Below the pieces are notes generated by a model. That model worked only from the letters and a program-made list of their open reading frames with translations, had not been told where the DNA came from and ran no database searches. 64,000 nucleotides of DNA from Siphonodentalium dalli (taxonomy: Eukaryota > Mollusca > Scaphopoda > Gadilida > Siphonodentaliidae): NCBI GenBank assembly GCA_032622095.1, contig CP136068.1, positions 183,464,796-183,528,795 on the forward strand, written 5' to 3'. The first letter of the stretch is position 1; each line of letters opens with the position of its first letter. This document shows positions 56,958 through 64,000 of the stretch, one piece after another. Both the position numbers and the translations under genes were made by a program.

Positions 56958-57466
56958 TACAGTACCAGTAAAAAGAAGTGGTATATTAAGCGCGCTATTT
57001 TCCCGCTCAATGTCGCAATAATATTGCAAGTAGAAATGCTGATAAACGCGCCGCTTGCGATATTATTGCAATATTTTGCGCTTAATATCGCAAAATTTGG
57101 CGCTTAATATTGCGATATCGCGCGCTTAAATTTGAATCATTTAAAGCAAATTATTGCTTCTTCTATATTGTTTTTTGCATAAAGAGATCAATGTTTTAGA
57201 TTTGTATATAATTATAGTTGTAAATGCTCTATGTACACTTTTTGTATACTATATACACAGTATGTATCTAATATAAATGTAACACTATCTGGTCTGTGTG
57301 AAATTTTGCGCGCTTAATATCGCAATATTTTGCTCTCATTGTCGCAACTATAAGCGCGACAGAATTTTGGTATTGAGCTATAATCGCGCCTTTTTCGAAA
57401 CTAAGCGTGCTCAATATCGCAATAAAGGCGCGCCTCAATATACAACTTCTTCTGAGTGGTACTGTA
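56958..57466. mobile_element. TA-flanked MITE, 509 bp, full copy
   Basis: TACAGTACCAGT.AAA.GAAGTGGTATATTAAGCGCG is answered by GGCGCGCC.CAATATACAACTTCTTCTGAGTGGTACTGTA. Both ends begin or finish with TA. The interior is dense in GCGC and TATTGCAATA strings. A truncated relative is at 1311-1593. Confidence 0.85.
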
Positions 57467-57852
57467 TGTATCAATTCGCGCTGTAAGTAACATTGCGGCA
57501 TACATGTATACACGAGTAAACAACTACATGTGCGTTCACGTGTTTTGTCAGCAGGTTTCATGATGGGTGTCAAAGTCTAATTCAAACACATGAAATGTAA
57601 TACCTCATTGAAGACGGATTGATTATCATACTTGATTTAACGAAGGCAACATGGACTGTACATCACAGTTAACTCGAGTGTTGCCATTTAATTTGTAATG
57701 CCATCTTGACAACTCAACTACCGATAGCTTCTTTACCGATGAGAAACTTGAGCTTTTGAAACTGAAAACTGTTGTTTGTAATGAATACATCTTGCTATCA
57801 GAAACGAGCGAAATTTTACCGCATTGAACCGTGTCTGTTTTATGGTTTATGC
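57467..57852. other. Non-coding stretch
   Basis: No gene or repeat recognised. Confidence 0.45.
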
Positions 57853-60800
57853 CATACACTCTTTAAAAAATAGGTACTTCAGAGTGCCTACGTAGGTACT
57901 AAGCTTTGTCCCAGGGGTGTACCAACTGTTTGGTACTCTGGAGTACCAAAAGTGGTACTCTGGAGTACCAAAAGTATCCGGGCATTATGCATATAATACC
58001 CACTCTGCCTTTATGTCACCGAAGTCATGACGCACACGACATGAAGTGCCAAGAAATACACACCCATTATATTATATGAAGTACCGAATATAAAGACAGG
58101 TACTCTGAAGTATTTAGGTACTATGCATAGTACCTAGCAATTTGGTACTCCACAGAACCAAACATATAGGTACTAAGCGGAGAACCTACCCAGATACCAA
58201 GCACTCGAAATTACGAAACATGGCCGACGGCAAATTTAACAATGTGGCAATTTAGATTCCAAATGAAGCTATGGCGTTTAAACATTGAATAAAGTACAAA
58301 ACCACTCCAATACTTTTATTAGTATATAACCTTGATCGTGATTTTGAACTTAAATCAAAGTTTAAGATCTCGATTTCAGGATTCCCTGTTCCCTGCATGT
58401 GGAGTAAAATTGGTCTGAATGTCCAAAAATAATTTCTTAATTTGTGTGCAATAATATTAAGTAAACATAAATCAAACATCTTGGAACTGGTCTGGATGAA
58501 ACACCGATCGATCTAGAATAGCCCGATAAATAAAAAAAACTACCTTGCGATAAATCGCAAACCTTTGCGAATCGCAAACAACTTTGCAATAAGTACCGGT
58601 ATATGCGATTTAGTGTAAAGGTTTTCGATTGATTACAAAAGGTTTGCGATTAATCGCAATGGTTTGTGATTTATCGCAGATATATGTTCATGCATTGGCA
58701 TTAATGGACTTGAACCATATAAATATAATCCGACATCTTCAACAGGTCTGGGTAAACCACCAATTGATCTATAATAGCATGGTTGGGCTAAAATAGACCG
58801 ATCGTTCTTTGGCAGCAAGCATGCATGTGGGATAAGGCGAGCAAACCTTCGCGATAAATCACAAAACAACTTTGCGAAAAATTACAAACACCTTTGCGAT
58901 AACTCGCAAACCTTTACGATAAATCTCAAACATCTTTACGAGGACTCTCAGACTGCGTAGTGGGTGATTAATTTTTGCGAATTATCGCAAACATGTTTGA
59001 GATTTGTGGCAAACTTTTTACGATAAATCTCAAACATCTTTATGATAACTCTCAGACTACGTACTGGGCGATTATATTTTTGCGATTTATCGCAAAGATG
59101 TTTGAGATTTGTCGCAAAGGTCTGAGTGACCAACCTATCAATCTATAATTGCCCGGACATGCTAAAATAGACCGATCGGTCATTCACAGCCAAGGGAGGA
59201 AATCTTTGCGATAACTCCCAAACCTTTGTAAATAGTGTGCGATAAGCAAAATACTCAAAAATGGGGAGACCATTAACTTTGGTTAATTAAAACTGTTGTT
59301 TGAAAAATACCGCTATAGCGCTCACTAGTTCTCGCTACAAGGAGGTGTTGAATGGTTTACCAGAATTATTATCACTCTCCCAAAAAAATTGCCACGGTGT
59401 TCAGTGTTTTGCTTATCGTACACTTACAATGCGCTGTATCAGTAAATGAACAAATACTAAGATACATGTAACACAAAGAGAGTTTAATGTATTTAATATA
59501 TGATAAAGTTTGGTAAAGCCATAGTTAATAAATTATTCTCCATTCGCATATATGCGTCAACAAGTCAGTGGCATTGCCTGATCACCAGAGCCATATAATG
59601 TAGAATTTCGCTAATATGGTTTCCAGTTATGGATGAGGTTATTTCCTAGCAAAGCGGAAATGGCCGAATCGCTCAGAATGATAACCACACATGTTGCCAT
59701 ACATGTTTTGATAAGAACATGAAGCATCTGGACATTGGAATGGTCTACATGTTCATGTATGTATACAGCTAAGCTCTAATTGACCCCTCCCCCTTAACGA
59801 CATTGGCCACCGATATTACGAGTAGTTGCAGATGTCGGCCAGTGACCAACTTTGAATGTTAATTAAACCGTAAACAAATTATTAATTGAAATATTGTTTT
59901 GTGTATACTGTATAGTTAATATGGTGCATGGCGCTGATGAAAAGCTGGACTGGGTGTTTACAAGGTGTCCATGTAAAAAATTAGTGCGGCGTACAGTGGT
60001 CGCAAAATATTATTAATAAGACTGTATAAAGATTATCTGCGGTTGCCACATATCAACCACTTGACCATGGTTGAACGGCGGTATGGTATAACCGGTGTCT
60101 GACTGTCATTAACACCCTACAACCTTGTTAAAGGGGGATGATTAATTAGAGCATAGCTGTAGTACGTTACTAAAAGCTTGCGATTGATTCAGTTATAACG
60201 TGTGTCCCAGAATTGGATCCATAACTCCGAGATTATCCACCATTCCATAAATATATCAGAACAATATCACAGCATCACAGGCGTTTCGATCAAAAGAATA
60301 GCAGAATCCGTAACTGGGAGACATGTCATGGCGTCGACATGGTTCTCAAATCACGTTTCGATGAAAATTTAAGAATATGACCCGTCGTCCTTTGCACAGG
60401 TACTTGTACGTTGCAGCCATCAAACTTGTTACTGAGTCAGGAGTCATGACTGATCTGTGACGTCATAACTCTGACTAATTTCTACAGAATTGGATGTCTC
60501 GGTAATCATAGTCACCAGTGGTTGACTCTTGTGAGTTAATTGGGTGGTTTATAATGTTGTGAAACTTAAGTATCTGTCTTTTGTAATTCACAATACTGTT
60601 GTGTTGTGCATGTATTAAACCACACTGCACTCAATGACTTTTCAATTTGGTCTAGCTCAGTTCACCGAAAATTGCTACTTTCAATAAATGTAAACACCCG
60701 TTATTTTTTAGGAGGTTATATATCATCTTGTCCCGTCCATGTACTACCATAATCCACACAGTGCTGACAATATTCCAGGTTATTGAGAAGCCAGTTGGGT

Positions 60801-61299
60801 CAAATTTCACATACACAAAATTATGTTGATGAATTTCAGAGAAGTTACTTCCCTAATCTTAAATCCACCCAGCGAGCGAACAACGTACCTAAACTGGCAT
60901 ATACTACAACATGTAAGCCCAGTCCGATTAAACATAAAATGCCTAAGTCTGATGTTTGTTTGTCTCTTCGTCCATGTTTATATACTGTAAAACATCAACT
61001 TGAAGTGGCTGGACGCCGCCATTTTATCGAGATCGGCTAGTACCAAATGAATTATCACGTGATGCCATCACGTGGGTAACACTTGGGTACCGAGAGCGCG
61101 CTAGTGCCAAATGAATTATCACGTGATGCCATCACGTGGCTAACATTCAGGTTCCGAGAGTGGATAGTACCAACATGGTGTGGTACTATATCAATTTTTA
61201 GAACCAAATTCTTCTCGATACCTGTTGGTCTGGTACTATCAGACATATTGGTACTACCTTAGTACCTATATTATGGCTTATTATTTATAAGTGTGTATG
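57853..61299. mobile_element. Large non-coding element E1, copy B
   Basis: Collinear with 39483-43677 with the same outer ends. It is shorter because the GGTACTC palindrome array has two or three units instead of about ten and the GCGATAAATCGC array has lost about two units (58483-59245). Elsewhere it differs by scattered substitutions and small indels. It keeps the distal ATCACGTGATGCCATCACGTG pair (about 61050-61140). No coding frame is conserved between the copies. Confidence 0.8.
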
Positions 61300-61362
61300 G
61301 CAAAGGGGATGTCAAGACCTTGTAACTACAAGATGGGTTGGATAGCACCACAACGACCCCCC

Positions 61363-62155
61363 GGACTAGCAGGAAAATACTAGTATGAAGGATAGACTGG
61401 TAACCGAGAGTGACCCCTCAGCTATCTACAAGTCAACAAAGGATACAGGATAGTACACGGTTTTTTGTTGTAACAATATAGAGATCCAGTGTCGAAAAGC
61501 GGTGGTCTGTTGTTTAAACACTCCATCACCAGGTACATAACTGACGACGATTCCAGTGAAATTTAGCATTTTACTTCAGACTTACACCTACACTTACATT
61601 CCACAACTGCTTACTCGTGTACATAACTATAAATTTCAAAATTAACCCTTTCGAAAACTCGCGGCCTATGCTTACGTTCCTAATTTCTAAATTTGTAACA
61701 CCTAACTATGTACTACGCTCCCATGTTTTACTGAAACTACCGGTATGGGACCATCATGAAACTAAAGAATATTTTAATACTCTACGTATAACTAGTTCAT
61801 TTATGATAGTGCGTGATTCTACGATACTGGTACGCATACTCTGTCATATGTATACCTATATTTTCCAAATTTCAAAACACCAGGCATACCTCTATTATGC
61901 TCCTGTTTTTAATTTTACTGACTATGGAATTGTCCAAGTGGCGCTTCGGAATGTGTACCTAGATAATGATCACCTTTGTCCATGTTACCGAAGACAGGTT
62001 TACCCTTGTATTCTGTGGTGTTCCCAGCCCCCCCCCCCGGATCTCTATATTTTACAACAAAATACTAGTATGAAGGATCGACTGGTAACCGAGAGTGACC
62101 CTAGGCTATCTACAAGTCAACAAAGGATACAGGATAGTACACGGTTTTTATTTAA
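61363..62155. repeat. Direct repeat pair of about 100 bp
   Basis: AATACTAGTATGAAGGAT.GACTGGTAACCGAGAGTGACCC through AGGATACAGGATAGTACACGG occurs at about 61368-61461 and again at about 62061-62147. The right copy falls at the end of the 186-codon frame 61617-62177, which has no recognised domain and is treated as unproven. Confidence 0.8.
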
Positions 62156-62177
62156 ATTCAGAAAATACTTGATCTAA

Positions 62178-62768
62178 GCCACATTTTGTTCTACAATTTT
62201 TGGGTATTGAATGTATTTGTTGACTGGCAGTTCAACTCAGTGCAGTATTTAATTGGTGTTAGTCCAAATATACAACAGTTAAAGGCACGTGCGGCCTTAA
62301 TTGTCGAAAATATTCCAAACACAGTAAACAGAAAAACAGTAAAACGCATACAGTTCCTTTCATATATATCATGACCATCGCGTAAACAGCATGTTATCAT
62401 AAAGACCTACTATATTTTACCTAAGCAAGAGCCTGAGTGTGTTACAGAAGACAGCACAATGATACTGGCTAATCACACACAAATGGCATAAACGCTCTTT
62501 ATTAGTTCCATATTAGGTATTCACCAACAAAGAACGCTCTTTATGTTTACCATCATAATATAAACAAACACCTGAAAAGTAACTTTTTACGCGTCTGTTT
62601 ACATAACAATGGTCAAACATATGACCATAACATACTGTTTATGCGATATTTCTTATTTGTATACGGACAAAGTCTATCTACATTTTGTTGTTCTTTCTGT
62701 TTGTGGCGGTTTTTGACGGGTGGAGATATTTTCACAGGATACCCACCGCCAAGGCCAACCGTGTCTTT
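62178..62768. other. Non-coding stretch
   Basis: No gene recognised. Confidence 0.45.
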
Positions 62769-62901
62769 AACTGTTCTGAGTATCATATGGTTTTTCTCCT
62801 CGAGTGAGATGCCGAGGATTATTTAAATGACGCGCTAGCCAGGTGAAAATAATCCTCGCATCTCACGAGAGGAGAAAACCGGTAAGCCACTCAGAACAGT
62901 T
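62769..62901. mobile_element. Hairpin element, 133 bp
   Basis: AACTGTTCTGAGT and GGTTTTTCTCCTCGAGTGAGATGC-GAGGATTATTT match CTCAGAACAGTT and AATAATCCTCGCATCTCACGAGAGGAGAAAACC in inverted order. Confidence 0.8.
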
Positions 62902-63545
62902 GACTGTTGTGTTTATTATATTTTCTATACCAATTTGTTACGACCCAGACCACAATGAAACACACCGTCAATAATGCGCGACAAAAGACAGGGTTAATAT
63001 GTTCTTAAAGGTATAACACCAGCCATTTGTGTTAACATAACGCGCAAGGATACCGAATGACGCAAACATTTACGTCATGACGCAGTGCCGAGAGTAGGAT
63101 AACATGTTGAGACTAGGATAACACGTTCGGTCTTCTGGGAGTGGGACTATGATTTATATTTTGACGTTAACAGTTGATGAAAATATAATACATATATTGT
63201 AGTCTTCATTCGTGGATAGTATTACATACATTTTGCGAGTATATTGTAAAGATAATATTTAGAAAATGGATTTGGCAGTAAGCGGTTATTTATTGTGGTC
63301 ATTTCCGATATATGAATTATTGTATGGCATTATATATGATGAAAATGTGTTTACGAGATTCAATTCATTACTGTTGCTGCTCACATGGGTACGGTTCACT
63401 AAATCCGGCCATTTATTCAATTTCAACTGAAATTGAGTGTACGGTTTGTGAGAAATTATTGGGCAATAATTAAGGAATATTAATACATTAAAAATAAGTA
63501 TCAACATGGTTCAAGCATATAATAAATAGAACAACTATGGCGTTC
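62902..63545. other. Non-coding stretch
   Basis: No gene recognised. Confidence 0.45.
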
Positions 63546-63648
63546 TGAGTGAATCCCATATTATTTTATTCGTGACTAGCAGTGGTCGTCGTTGAACATT
63601 TATATTTCCACTGCTAGTCACTCGTGAAATAATTATGGTGTTCACTCA
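63546..63648. mobile_element. Hairpin element, about 100 bp
   Basis: GAGTGAATCCCATA.TTATTTTATTCGTGACTAGCAGTGG is answered by CCACTGCTAGTCACTCGTGAAATAATTATGG.GTTCACTC. Confidence 0.8.
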
Positions 63649-63762
63649 AAACCCACAGGTTTCCTCTATTACCCTTCTGTAAGTCAATGGTAAGCATATA
63701 AAAAAACACGTCACATGAGAAATACATGTATTGAGATAGAATTTGCATATGAATATAATTAC

Positions 63763-64000
63763 CTTTTTGATCAGTATGGATTCATGTTGTTTGTCAATTG
63801 ATGGTACCATCAGGCCACAATTGAGATATGGGTACAGGGTCACCTTTGGGGTGTCCGTCTTGAAATGTTCAACGGCAACACCCCCCCCCCCCCGCTTTGA
63901 ACCATGCAGACCAAACTCCCATGTTCGCAAAATTTCAATTGCACGCCCTTGTACATCAAGCCTTCCAACTGTAGGAAATGTCCAACCTGACACGCCCTCA
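63763..64000 (-). CDS. Possible exon of an unrecognised gene, cut by the window edge
   Basis: The frame is open on the - strand from the right edge to 63763, where AAAAAG/GTAATT makes a good phase-0 donor. The peptide (GWTFPTVGRLDVQGRAIEIL, RTWEFGLHGSKRGGGG, VAVEHFKTDTPKVTLYPYLN, CGLMVPSIDKQHESILIKK) is varied and protein-like, unlike most chance frames here. No family is recognised. A 13-base C run on the + strand codes for its RGGGG stretch, which is prone to length change and weakens the case. A fragment of an older transposon gene is an alternative. Confidence 0.4.

Noticed and set aside
61617-62177. 186-codon frame as a gene
   Set aside because: No domain, signal peptide or homologous feature seen; its end lies in a direct repeat and it contains a poly-C-coded proline run. 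Kept only as an unproven frame.

Overview
The window reads as transposon-rich, AT-rich, intron-containing genomic DNA of an invertebrate animal. Single-domain secreted-protein exons separated by kilobases of repeats, an interstitial TTAGGG-type tract, a LINE with separate ORF1 and ORF2, a PIF/Harbinger element, a 5S-rRNA-derived fragment and many hairpin-shaped non-autonomous elements would fit a lophotrochozoan such as a mollusc. That assignment is inference; no single-copy marker gene is present.

Host genes. Only a handful of host exons can be supported, and all are small secreted-domain exons on the + strand bounded by phase-1 introns. Gene A ends here: the second half of a C-type lectin domain (CTLD, 9089-9343) followed by a terminal PAN/apple-like exon (10416-10708). 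Gene B has a signal peptide plus PAN-like exon (28317-28575) and a Cys-rich terminal exon (29573-29727). Gene C has the first half of a CTLD (44172-44372) and a terminal exon holding the second half of a CTLD (55751-55950), about 11.4 kb apart. Because every junction is phase 1, B and C could be one transcription unit. A possible exon of an unrecognised gene runs off the right edge on the - strand (63763-64000).

Transposons. A LINE on the - strand (about 2700-8721) keeps both ORFs open (ORF1 502 aa, ORF2 1167 aa with endonuclease and reverse transcriptase). A second, apparently identical 704-bp copy of its 5' end lies directly after its 3' end (1996-2699). Broken LINE pieces lie at 15556-16740, 34524-35470, 38636-38905, 44713-45040 and 46276-47430. 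A Harbinger element (about 49575-54505) carries a MADF/Myb-like gene and a two-exon DDE nuclease gene, each with one frameshift, between inverted repeats of about 300 bp. Non-autonomous elements include two piggyBac-type MITEs with TTAA targets (11028-11420, 30609-30797), a hAT-type MITE with a near-perfect 8-bp target duplication (56064-56571), several TA-flanked MITEs, and about nine short hairpin elements.

Large repeats. Two diverged copies of an uncoding element with matching ends (39483-43677 and 57853-61299) carry arrays of the palindromes GGTACTC..GAGTACC and TTTGCGATAAATCGCAAA; this is the least familiar object in the window. Others are a 2.5-kb satellite of 29-bp units (11826-14356), a 68-bp array (37317-38010), a 38-bp array (43670-44135), tandem duplication of the end of the gene A lectin exon (9311-10070), and a telomere-like tract between perfect 29-bp direct repeats (24917-25436). 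The remaining DNA shows no gene that can be supported.
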